Source of the DNA: a bacterium
GTDB lineage: Bacteria > Desulfobacterota > Anaeroferrophillalia > Anaeroferrophillales > Anaeroferrophillaceae
Direction: 5' to 3'
NCBI GenBank assembly: GCA_029940125.1
Contig: JAOZRP010000089.1
Location: 1-7,960, forward strand
Length of the DNA stretch: 7,960 nt
Within the stretch, counting starts at the first letter, position 1. Every line of letters begins with the position of its first letter. The notes under the pieces were generated by a model. It saw only the letters and a list, made by a program, of their open reading frames with translations. It was not told the origin of the DNA and did no database searches. The translations under genes and the position numbers were made by a program. Positions 1-5,548 of this stretch are shown here, piece after piece.

Positions 1-26
1 ATGCCGGAACATCCTGATACCCTGAT

Positions 27-61
27 TTGGGTTGCGGGCGTCAAGCCCGCCTTGGACCCAA
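27..61. repeat. Two-tier GC-rich inverted repeat upstream of the ilvE promoter
   Basis: TTGGGT (27-32) pairs with ACCCAA (56-61). Inside it GCGGGC (34-39) pairs with GCCCGC (45-50) around a five-base loop. The two stems are separated by a one-base versus five-base internal loop. No T-tract follows on either strand, so it is not a standard intrinsic terminator, although it may still help end transcription from a gene to the left. It could also be a REP-like intergenic palindrome. The pairing is read directly; the role is open. Confidence 0.5.
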
Positions 62-81
62 CTTGTCACGCATTTTGCGCC

Positions 82-110
82 TTGTCAAGAAAAGTGAAAC
101 CTGCTATAGG
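82..110 (+). promoter_or_regulatory. Sigma70-type promoter of the ilvE-rimO-rsmE operon
   Basis: A -35 box TTGTCA (82-87) is separated by exactly 17 bases from a -10 box TATAGG (105-110). The TGC just before the -10 box gives an extended -10 element. Transcription would start near 117, leaving a leader of about 105 bases before ilvE. The -35 box lies in the odd palindrome CTTGTCAAG (81-89), and CTTGTCA occurs once more at 62-68. It is the best promoter match I found in the window. Confidence 0.62.
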
Positions 111-118
111 CCGAAATG

Positions 119-153
119 ACGTTCATCCGAAAACGTTCATTTCCTGATGAACG
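119..153. promoter_or_regulatory. Triple ATGAACG motif, candidate operator or leader hairpin for ilvE
   Basis: ACGTTCAT occurs twice (119-126 and 133-140), and its reverse complement core ATGAACG follows at 147-153. The second copy can pair with the third as a 7-bp hairpin with a six-base loop; the first copy could compete for the same partner. A further 7-bp inverted repeat, GAAATGA (113-119) with TCATTTC (137-143), overlaps them. The cluster sits just downstream of the predicted transcription start, where repressor operators or leader RNA structures are common. The repeats are seen; binding or RNA switching is inference. Confidence 0.4.
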
Positions 154-222
154 CCTTCAGCAGTCAGCAGTTAGCATGTCGTCATTCATTACCAACATTC
201 ACAGCCAAGGAGCACATATATC

Positions 223-1299
223 ATGGAAAGAATCACCATTTCCCGCAATGCCGTTAAAAAAGCGATCCCAGCCGCCGACCAGCTGGGTTTTGGCCAGCTG
301 TTCACCGACCATATGCTGGTCATGGACTACAACCCGGAACAGGGTTGGCATCACCCGCGCATTGAACCCTATGCTCCTTTCTGCGTTGAACCGGCCATGA
401 TGGTTTTCCATTACGGCCAGGCCATTTTTGAAGGCATGAAGGCCTTCCGCCTTCAGGATGGCAATATCGGCATCTTCCGGCCCCAGACCCATTTTGCCCG
501 GCTGAACCGTTCCGCCGACAGGCTGTGCATTCCCCGGGTCGATCCCGACCTCCTGCTTGAGGCACTCAAAAAGCTGCTGGAAATCGATCACCAATGGGTT
601 CCCAATGCCAAGGGAACGGCACTGTACATCCGGCCCTTCATCATTGCCACGGACAATTTTCTCGGCGTCCGTCCTTCCAACACCTACCGCCTGTTCATTA
701 TCCTGTCGCCGGTAGGCGCTTATTATGCTGAAGGCTTCAACCCGGTAAAAATCCTGGTGGAAAACGAATACGTGCGGGCCGCACAGGGCGGCATCGGCGA
801 CATAAAAACCCCGGGAAACTATGCCGCCAGCCTGCTGTCGGCACTGAAAGCCAAGGAGAAGGGCTATGCCCAGGTTCTCTGGCTGGACGCCAAGGAACTT
901 AAATTTCTTGAAGAAGTGGGGACCATGAACATCATGCTGAAGATTGACGGGGAAGTCATCACCCCGCCCCTGGGCGGCAGCATTCTGCCGGGCACCACCC
1001 GCGATTCCGTCCTTACCATTCTCAGCGAATGGGGTATTCCCAACGCCGAACGATCAATCAGCATTGATGAAGTGATCAAGGCCGCCGGCAGCGGCAAACT
1101 GGAAGAAATCTTCGGCACCGGCACGGCGGCAGTTATTTCGCCGGTGGGTGAATTGAAATATCAAGACCAGGTGTTCACGCTCAACGACGGGAAAGTCGGT
1201 CCCTTGTCCCAGCGTCTTTTCGACCACATTACCGGTATTCAATACGGTTTGCTTCCCGACACCCACGGCTGGCTGGAAAAGGTGGTTGTCAACGGATAA
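223..1299 (+). CDS. ilvE: Branched-chain amino acid aminotransferase
   Basis: This 358-residue, PLP-dependent fold-type IV aminotransferase interconverts leucine, isoleucine and valine with their 2-oxo acids, using glutamate/2-oxoglutarate, in the cytoplasm. It is the last step of branched-chain amino acid synthesis. The length and motifs fit the longer, eukaryote-like BCAT group rather than the roughly 309-residue E. coli IlvE type. The PLP lysine is K195 in GDIKTPGNYAASL, and EEVGTMN (230-236) and PPLGGSILPGTTR (about 248-260) form the cofactor and substrate region. The start is well set: AAGGAG at 207-212 lies ten bases before the ATG. It is the first gene after the promoter at 82-110, and its TAA overlaps the ATG of rimO by one base (TAATG), which suggests translational coupling. 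No leader peptide rich in branched-chain residues is visible, so classical attenuation is unlikely. Family assignment is secure; exact substrate range is inferred. Confidence 0.95.
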   Translation: MERITISRNAVKKAIPAADQLGFGQLFTDHMLVMDYNPEQGWHHPRIEPYAPFCVEPAMMVFHYGQAIFEGMKAFRLQDGNIGIFRPQTHFARLNRSADRLCIPRVDPDLLLEALKKLLEIDHQWVPNAKGTALYIRPFIIATDNFLGVRPSNTYRLFIILSPVGAYYAEGFNPVKILVENEYVRAAQGGIGDIKTPGNYAASLLSALKAKEKGYAQVLWLDAKELKFLEEVGTMNIMLKIDGEVITPPLGGSILPGTTRDSVLTILSEWGIPNAERSISIDEVIKAAGSGKLEEIFGTGTAAVISPVGELKYQDQVFTLNDGKVGPLSQRLFDHITGIQYGLLPDTHGWLEKVVVNG

Positions 1300-2648
1300 T
1301 GGCATTGCCGAAGACCGCGGTCATTACCCTGGGCTGTCCCAAAAACCAGGTGGATGCCGAACAGCTGCTGTTCCTGTTGATCGGGAAGCATTTTCCCCTT
1401 GTTTCCCGGGTCGACGAAGCCGAGATAATCATTGTCAATACCTGCGCCTTCATCCAGCCGGCCGTCGAGGAGTCGCTGGACGCCATCCTGGAGATCGCCG
1501 AGCTGAAGCGGCGGGGAAGCTGTCGCTTCCTGGTGGTTATGGGCTGCCTGCCCCAGCGCTACACGCAGGAACTTCTTGATCAAATTCCCGAGATTGACCT
1601 GGCCATCGGCACCTCGGCCTTCCCGAAGCTGCCCGATCTGCTCCTGGATCTCCTGCGCGGCGGGTCGCCGGCAAAGCTGCAGGTGGAGCCGCCGGATTAC
1701 CGCAGCACCGCCGGCCTGCCCCAGGCTGCCAGCCTTCCTTACACCGCCTATTTGAAAATCGCCGAGGGGTGCAACAACCGGTGCAGCTATTGCACCATTC
1801 CCCGAATCAAGGGAAAGCAGATCAGCTTCCCCCTGGAAGAGTTGGTCCGCAGGGCCGCGGAAATGGCCGCCGCCGGCACCAGGGAACTGATTGTTATCGC
1901 CCAGGACATCACCGCCTACGGCGGGAAGGACCAGGGTCTCGTGCCGCTGCTGGAAAGGCTGAATGACATCAACGGACTGGAATGGATTCGCCTGCTGTAT
2001 GCCTATCCCGAAAAAATCAGTCCCGAACTCATTGATCTCCTCGGCCAGGAAACCAAAATATGTCCCTACCTCGACCTGCCGGTTCAGCATATCAGCGACG
2101 CCGTGCTGCAGCGCATGAACCGCCACGGCGGCTCCCGTTCCATCAGGAAAACCATCCAGGCCCTGGAGTCGTTAAAACGGAAAATCCACCTGCGAAGCAC
2201 GGTGATCGTCGGCTTTCCCGGTGAGACGGAAGCCGATTTTCAGCAGCTGCTCGATTTTATTGCCGAGGGACATTTCACCTATCTCGGCTGCTTCCCCTAC
2301 TGGGCGGAAGCCGGAACCAGGGCCGCCACGATGAGCGGTCAGGTGGAAGACGCCGTCAAGGAGGAACGCTGCCGGATCATCATGGACTGCCAGCGGCGGG
2401 CAACCAGCCGGCACCTGCAGGCGTACCTGGGCAAAAGCCTGCCGGTGCTGATGGAAGGTGAAAGCGGGGAATCCGAATTCCTGCTCCAGGCGAGAACCCC
2501 TTTCCAGGCTCCTGACATTGACGGCGTCACCTACATAACCGATGGTTTCGCCCAACCGGGAGAAATAGTGTCGGCCAACATCAGCCAGGTACACGACTAC
2601 GATCTTTTTGCCGCCCTGGGCAATGCCCCCGGGGAGATTTCCTCATAG
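1299..2648 (+). CDS. rimO: Ribosomal protein S12 methylthiotransferase RimO
   Basis: This radical-SAM enzyme adds a methylthio group to the conserved aspartate of ribosomal protein S12, using two 4Fe-4S clusters and S-adenosylmethionine. At 449 residues it is full length (E. coli RimO is 441). The N-terminal MTTase domain has cluster-binding cysteines C13 (TLGCPKNQVD), C49 (NTCAF) and C83 (GCLPQRY). The radical-SAM motif CNNRCSYC uses C158, C162 and C165. A C-terminal TRAM domain (about 378-445) contains QAPDIDGVTYI and ends near YDLFAALG, as in RimO. The TLGCPKN and CNNRCSYCTIP signatures favour RimO over the tRNA enzymes MiaB and MtaB. The start overlaps the ilvE stop by one base. A GGAAAAGGTGG purine stretch at 1274-1284 may serve as its ribosome binding site, but coupling to ilvE is likely. 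Confidence 0.95.
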   Translation: MALPKTAVITLGCPKNQVDAEQLLFLLIGKHFPLVSRVDEAEIIIVNTCAFIQPAVEESLDAILEIAELKRRGSCRFLVVMGCLPQRYTQELLDQIPEIDLAIGTSAFPKLPDLLLDLLRGGSPAKLQVEPPDYRSTAGLPQAASLPYTAYLKIAEGCNNRCSYCTIPRIKGKQISFPLEELVRRAAEMAAAGTRELIVIAQDITAYGGKDQGLVPLLERLNDINGLEWIRLLYAYPEKISPELIDLLGQETKICPYLDLPVQHISDAVLQRMNRHGGSRSIRKTIQALESLKRKIHLRSTVIVGFPGETEADFQQLLDFIAEGHFTYLGCFPYWAEAGTRAATMSGQVEDAVKEERCRIIMDCQRRATSRHLQAYLGKSLPVLMEGESGESEFLLQARTPFQAPDIDGVTYITDGFAQPGEIVSANISQVHDYDLFAALGNAPGEISS

Positions 2649-2658
2649 GTTTTTTGCC

Positions 2659-3423
2659 ATGGCCAACTTCAGCTTTGCCAGCCGGATAACCGACGGCACG
2701 GCCGTTTTCAACCGGGAAGAATACCGTCATGTCATCACCGTGCTGCGAAAAAAAACCGGTGACCAGATCAACTTTCTCGACGGCCGGGGCGGCACCTATT
2801 CCGGCATAATCACCGCCGTTGATGCGGTTGCGGGAACCTTTGCCGCTGAAGTAACCAGCCATCGCCGCCATCCCCCGGCCATCCCTCCCCTTACCCTGGC
2901 CCTGGCCCTTCCCAAAGGGAAAAAGTTCTCTTTCGTGATCCAGAAAGCAGTTGAACTGGGAATCAGCCGGATCATGCCGCTGGAAACCCGCTACGCGGTC
3001 AAACAACTGCCGGCTAAATCCCGGGACCGGGAAAGAAAATTCAGCCAGTGGCGGAAAACCGCCCTGGAGGCAGCCAAGCAGTGCGGCAATCCTTACCTGC
3101 CGGACATACACTCCCCCCTTCCCTTGTCCTCTTTGCCCCTGCCGGCGGCAGAGGACTGCGTCAAACTGCTTTTTCACGGACAGGCAGTCCACGGCATCGC
3201 CTCCCAGGCCGCTTCCCTGGCCCGGGCCCGGGAAGTCATCATGATTATCGGTCCCGAAGGTGGTTTTTCGCCGGATGAGGTTGCGTATCTGGATGAACAC
3301 GACTGCCGGACAATCCACCTCGGCCCCAACATCCTGCGCCTTGAAACCGCGGTCATTGCCGCCACGGCCGTTGTCCGCTACCTGACGGAAGCCCCGTATT
3401 CCCCTATCCCTTCATCCAGCTAG
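2659..3423 (+). CDS. rsmE: 16S rRNA (uracil1498-N3)-methyltransferase RsmE
   Basis: This is a SPOUT-fold methyltransferase that N3-methylates U1498 of 16S rRNA in the 30S subunit, using S-adenosylmethionine. From the ATG at 2659 it is 254 residues, close to the family's roughly 245. A PUA-like N-terminal domain (about 1-70; HVITVLRKKTGDQI) precedes the knotted domain. Its motifs are KGKKFSFVIQKAVELG (86-101), EAAKQCGNPYLP (137-148), GPEGGF (198-203) and LGPNILRLETA (221-231). The usual family sequence at the last motif is LGxRILRxETA, so N224 stands where arginine is common. The start at 2659 is chosen because MANFSF aligns with the usual MxRFFV opening and AGGT (2647-2650) lies about eight bases upstream. 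Starts at 2608 (TTG) or 2623 (ATG) would extend it by 17 or 12 residues and overlap rimO. The ATG follows the rimO stop by ten bases. Confidence 0.92.
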   Translation: MANFSFASRITDGTAVFNREEYRHVITVLRKKTGDQINFLDGRGGTYSGIITAVDAVAGTFAAEVTSHRRHPPAIPPLTLALALPKGKKFSFVIQKAVELGISRIMPLETRYAVKQLPAKSRDRERKFSQWRKTALEAAKQCGNPYLPDIHSPLPLSSLPLPAAEDCVKLLFHGQAVHGIASQAASLARAREVIMIIGPEGGFSPDEVAYLDEHDCRTIHLGPNILRLETAVIAATAVVRYLTEAPYSPIPSSS

Positions 3424-3492
3424 CCGGAAAAAAGCCTTAAGAAATTTTGGAATTTTGACGAATGGCCTGTGAGTACATGAGTCTAGCCCATG

Positions 3493-3520
3493 GCTGAAAC
3501 AGGAAGTGCCTTTTTTCAGC
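3493..3520 (+). other. Hairpin in the rsmE to zinc-ribbon gene gap
   Basis: GCTGAAA (3493-3499) pairs with TTTCAGC (3514-3520), and inside it AGG (3501-3503) can pair with CCT (3509-3511). The run of six T is inside the structure rather than after it, and only a loose T-rich stretch follows (3525-3542), so this is at best a weak or partial terminator. The rest of the 132-base gap holds a TTGACG (3455-3460) with no convincing -10 box at the right distance and a short direct repeat of AATTTTG (3443-3449 and 3451-3457). It is unclear whether the next gene has its own promoter. Confidence 0.3.
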
Positions 3521-3555
3521 TGCGTTTCTCAACTTTCACTTTAACGGGGTCAACC

Positions 3556-4185
3556 ATGAAATGTCCTAAATGCAATTACACCAGCTTTGATTACCTGACT
3601 GAATGCAAAAAATGCGGTCAACTCCTGGATGAAGTCAGAAGAAAACTTAACCTGCAGGTCAGCAAACCGATCTTGAAGGTTGAAGAGGCCGCGGCACCGG
3701 AAGTTGAAAATCAGGTGGAAGATGCCGATCTGGAAAAGCAGGAAGGTGAAGCAGACGGCGGCCAGGAAAACACTTCGGCTGATGACAACGGACATCAGGA
3801 AGAAGAGGAGCTTATCGCGGTCAGCAGCGCCATGGATGATGCCGCGCCGCCCTTAGAGGGGCTGGGCAGCATGGAAAATCTCCTGGAAACCGGATTGCAC
3901 CATGACTTTCCGGATGAAATGCCGCCGGCGGAAGAAAAGCCGGAAATGGCCGCAGTTTTCAATCCCAGTGATGATCAGCTTGAAAATTTACACATCGAAG
4001 TAGAATCCGTTGTGGAAGACGAGGAGCTGCCGGAGCTGGATGCCGAGATAAGCGACGAGCAAAACAGCGATGCCCTTGAAGATGAAGACTACGATCATGG
4101 CAAGGTCATCGAATTATCGGAGGAAGACCAGATTTTCGACCTGGAGCTCGATCTGGAGGACAAACAGGAGACAAAAACAGGGTAG
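3556..4185 (+). CDS. Acidic zinc-ribbon protein of unknown function
   Basis: This 209-residue protein opens with a four-cysteine knuckle pair, MKCPKC (C3, C6) and CKKCG (C17, C20), typical of a zinc ribbon. The remainder is low-complexity and strongly acidic: about 63 of 209 residues are Asp or Glu, with few hydrophobic clusters and no membrane segment. It is probably largely disordered, ending in a short LELDLED element. I know MKCPKC...SFDYL...C..CG openings from uncharacterised Desulfobacterota proteins, but no function is established. The ATG at 3556 is chosen because the metal-binding motif begins right after it and GGGG (3546-3549) lies six bases upstream. An in-frame ATG at 3490 would add 22 residues without family-like features and would sit in the hairpin. 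It is last in the + block, directly before the terminator at 4221-4256. Confidence 0.75.
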   Translation: MKCPKCNYTSFDYLTECKKCGQLLDEVRRKLNLQVSKPILKVEEAAAPEVENQVEDADLEKQEGEADGGQENTSADDNGHQEEEELIAVSSAMDDAAPPLEGLGSMENLLETGLHHDFPDEMPPAEEKPEMAAVFNPSDDQLENLHIEVESVVEDEELPELDAEISDEQNSDALEDEDYDHGKVIELSEEDQIFDLELDLEDKQETKTG

Positions 4186-4186
4186 A

Positions 4187-4214
4187 CAAAAACAACTTTA
4201 TGCCATGGCGGCAT
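4187..4214 (-). terminator. Possible intrinsic terminator of the - strand operon
   Basis: Read on the - strand, ATGCC (4214-4210) pairs with GGCAT (4204-4200) around a five-base loop and is followed by AAAGTTG and then five T (4192-4188). The stem is only 5 bp and the T run starts seven bases after it, so it is a weak candidate. It would act about 30 bases after the SPFH stop codon. Confidence 0.35.
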
Positions 4215-4220
4215 TATTGC

Positions 4221-4256
4221 GGGCTGTCCTTTAAAAAAGGCAGCCCTATTTTTTGG
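4221..4256 (+). terminator. Intrinsic terminator of the ilvE-rimO-rsmE-zinc ribbon block
   Basis: GGGCTG (4221-4226) pairs with CAGCCC (4241-4246). After a one-base bulge, CCTTT (4228-4232) pairs with AAAGG (4236-4240) around a three-base loop. The stem is followed by TATTTTTT on the + strand, the classical rho-independent form. It begins 35 bases after the zinc-ribbon stop. Its outermost stem base, position 4246, is also the last base of the opposing SPFH stop codon. On the - strand no T-tract follows this stem. Confidence 0.75.
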
Positions 4257-5337
4257 TTTTCACCCCTGGCTGTTCCTGCTTGTTAGTCTGAACGGCAGGG
4301 ATGGCAATTTTGATAGCCTGGTAAAATTTTTCAACGATGGCATCAATATCCGTATTTTGCGGCACGATTTTCCAGTTCGACATGCCGTGCCCCAGAGCTT
4401 CAGCAATCTTGACCCGCATGTAGCGATCACCGCCGGCACCTTCATAGGTTTTCATTTCCATGGCTTTGACCTCGGCCTTGGCTTTACCGACTGCCAAGAT
4501 GCCGACGGCTCTCATTTTATCGGCTTCCATGCTGTTCATAGCCTCAATTTTGCGGGCTTCGGAAGCCAGCACGGTACTGCGCTTATCCGCTTCGGCCTGC
4601 TGGATCTTTGCCTTGGACTTTACTTCCACGGCCTTCGAAGCTTCAGCCGCGGCCAGGGTCTTGTTTTTATTGATTTCAATATCTTTTGCCGACAAAATTT
4701 TCTCAGTCAGCTTGGCCGTAATCTCGTCACTGAAAACCAGATTTTTAAACTCGACGGAAACGACTTCCATTCCCCGTTTGCCCAGTTCTTCATTCATTCC
4801 GTCCCTGGACAAATCGGCAATCTTTTCCTTGATCCGCCCATTGAAAACTTCTTCGACTTCAAAGTAGCCGGATTTGGCCCGGATTACCGACCGGGCCGTA
4901 TCAGCCAGCAGGCCGGCAACATCGCCGGGCGCCACCGTCGTGACAAAAACATCGGCTTTGTCGGGCAGGATCCGATACCAGATGCTGACATCAGCATGGA
5001 TAACGGCGCCATCCCTGGTTTCCAGGACGACACCGCCGGCTTCCGCCTCCTCTTGCTTCCCGTCGACAGGACCGCTGTTTATCAGCTCCAGATTAGATTC
5101 GGCAATGTCAACAATAAAAAGCTTCTGGGTCAAAGGGTTGAACCCCGACACAAACCAGATATACTTCCCCGGCGGCAGCTCTTTTGCCTGCACCCCCTTA
5201 TGCTCTCCATACAGGTTGACCAGCACCCCCCGCTGGTGGGCTTTAACCTCAGGTGAAAAATAAACAGCCGCACCGGCGCCCAACAGCACCAGCAGCACCA
5301 GCACAACAAACAGGGCTATTTTTATTCTGTTGTTCAT
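4246..5337 (-). CDS. SPFH/Band 7 (prohibitin/HflC-like) membrane-anchored protein
   Basis: This 363-residue protein has one N-terminal membrane helix (about residues 5-27), then an SPFH/Band 7 domain (about 32-215). A long Ala/Lys/Glu-rich helical region (about 215-300: AEASKAVEVKSKAKIQQAEA) is of the coiled-coil type that builds prohibitin, stomatin and HflKC rings. A short basic tail ends it. By analogy the helix anchors it in the inner membrane with the SPFH domain outside the cytoplasm, where such proteins scaffold membrane domains or govern proteases such as FtsH. It matches no subfamily I can name; no partner HflK, HflC, FtsH or NfeD gene is in the window. The start at 5337 is set by GAGGAG nine bases upstream. 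An in-frame ATG at 5397 would add 20 residues and place that site inside the gene. Its TAG overlaps the opposing terminator stem. Confidence 0.85.
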   Translation of the reverse strand: MNNRIKIALFVVLVLLVLLGAGAAVYFSPEVKAHQRGVLVNLYGEHKGVQAKELPPGKYIWFVSGFNPLTQKLFIVDIAESNLELINSGPVDGKQEEAEAGGVVLETRDGAVIHADVSIWYRILPDKADVFVTTVAPGDVAGLLADTARSVIRAKSGYFEVEEVFNGRIKEKIADLSRDGMNEELGKRGMEVVSVEFKNLVFSDEITAKLTEKILSAKDIEINKNKTLAAAEASKAVEVKSKAKIQQAEADKRSTVLASEARKIEAMNSMEADKMRAVGILAVGKAKAEVKAMEMKTYEGAGGDRYMRVKIAEALGHGMSNWKIVPQNTDIDAIVEKFYQAIKIAIPAVQTNKQEQPGVKTKK

Positions 5338-5341
5338 AAAT

Positions 5342-5542
5342 CTATGCTCCTCGACAGGCATTGGCTTCCGGGACTTTAAAAGCCGAGCCGTCCACATGAT
5401 CCAGCTTCGCTGTCAACGCCTTGGGCAAACCTATCAAAATTATTTGCATCCAGTCAATAAAAAACACCGGGAGCGCCAGGCGATAAAAGCTTCCGCCCCG
5501 CCCATATTCGGTGAACAATACATCCGGTGATGGGAAAATCAC
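5342..5542 (-). CDS. Possible small protein between the YciO-like and SPFH genes
   Basis: This is a 66-codon reading frame with a GTG start six bases after the YciO-like stop codon and a TAG four bases before the SPFH ATG; the SPFH ribosome binding site falls in its last codons. Residues 22-40 are hydrophobic (LALPVFFIDWMQIILIGLP), so it could be a small membrane-associated protein. It lies in the same frame as the preceding gene. The tight spacing at both ends and the codon pattern favour a gene, but I recognise no family, see no good ribosome binding site before the GTG, and a promoter-like sequence (5428-5457) lies within it. It may instead be an untranslated leader. Confidence 0.3.
   Translation of the reverse strand: MIFPSPDVLFTEYGRGGSFYRLALPVFFIDWMQIILIGLPKALTAKLDHVDGSAFKVPEANACRGA
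5347..5352 (-). promoter_or_regulatory. Ribosome binding site fixing the SPFH gene start
   Basis: GAGGAG on the - strand is nine bases before the ATG at 5337. It is a strong match to the anti-Shine-Dalgarno sequence and decides between that start and the in-frame ATG 60 bases upstream at 5397. Confidence 0.75.
5428..5457 (-). promoter_or_regulatory. Possible internal promoter for the SPFH gene
   Basis: TTGACT (5457-5452) is followed after 18 bases by TAGGTT (5433-5428), with TGA just before it as an extended -10. Transcription would begin around 5421 and give a leader of about 84 bases. The -35 is good and the -10 poor (4 of 6), and the site overlaps the 66-codon reading frame. Confidence 0.3.
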
Positions 5543-5548
5543 CCGCGT

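Noticed and set aside
1..222. T-box or branched-chain amino acid attenuator ahead of ilvE
   Set aside because: No T-box sequence (TGGN-type specifier/antiterminator), no terminator hairpin with T-tract, and no leader peptide rich in Ile, Leu or Val is visible between promoter and gene.
116..400. 94-codon frame overlapping the ilvE leader and start
   Set aside because: Its ATG is at the predicted transcription start without a ribosome binding site, and most of it is out of frame within ilvE. It is not a leader peptide with branched-chain codon runs.
1239..2126. 295-codon open frame on the - strand
   Set aside because: It lies opposite rimO, which has all expected catalytic motifs. The translation is Gly/Gln/Leu-rich without family features, a shadow of GC-rich codon use.
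2581..3318. 245-codon open frame on the - strand
   Set aside because: It is antisense to rsmE and the end of rimO, with no recognisable domain. The + strand frame is clearly the gene.
3490..3555. 22-residue N-terminal extension of the zinc-ribbon protein
   Set aside because: The usual opening of this type is MKCPKC at the very N-terminus, and the upstream ATG sits within a hairpin region with no ribosome binding site.
4357..5256. 299-codon open frame on the + strand
   Set aside because: It is antisense to the SPFH gene, His/Phe/Gly-rich as expected for such a shadow, and lies downstream of the + strand terminator.
5338..5397. 20-residue N-terminal extension of the SPFH protein
   Set aside because: The extension places the GAGGAG site inside the gene and adds charged residues before the membrane helix. 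The ATG at 5337 fits the site and the usual short cytoplasmic N-terminus.
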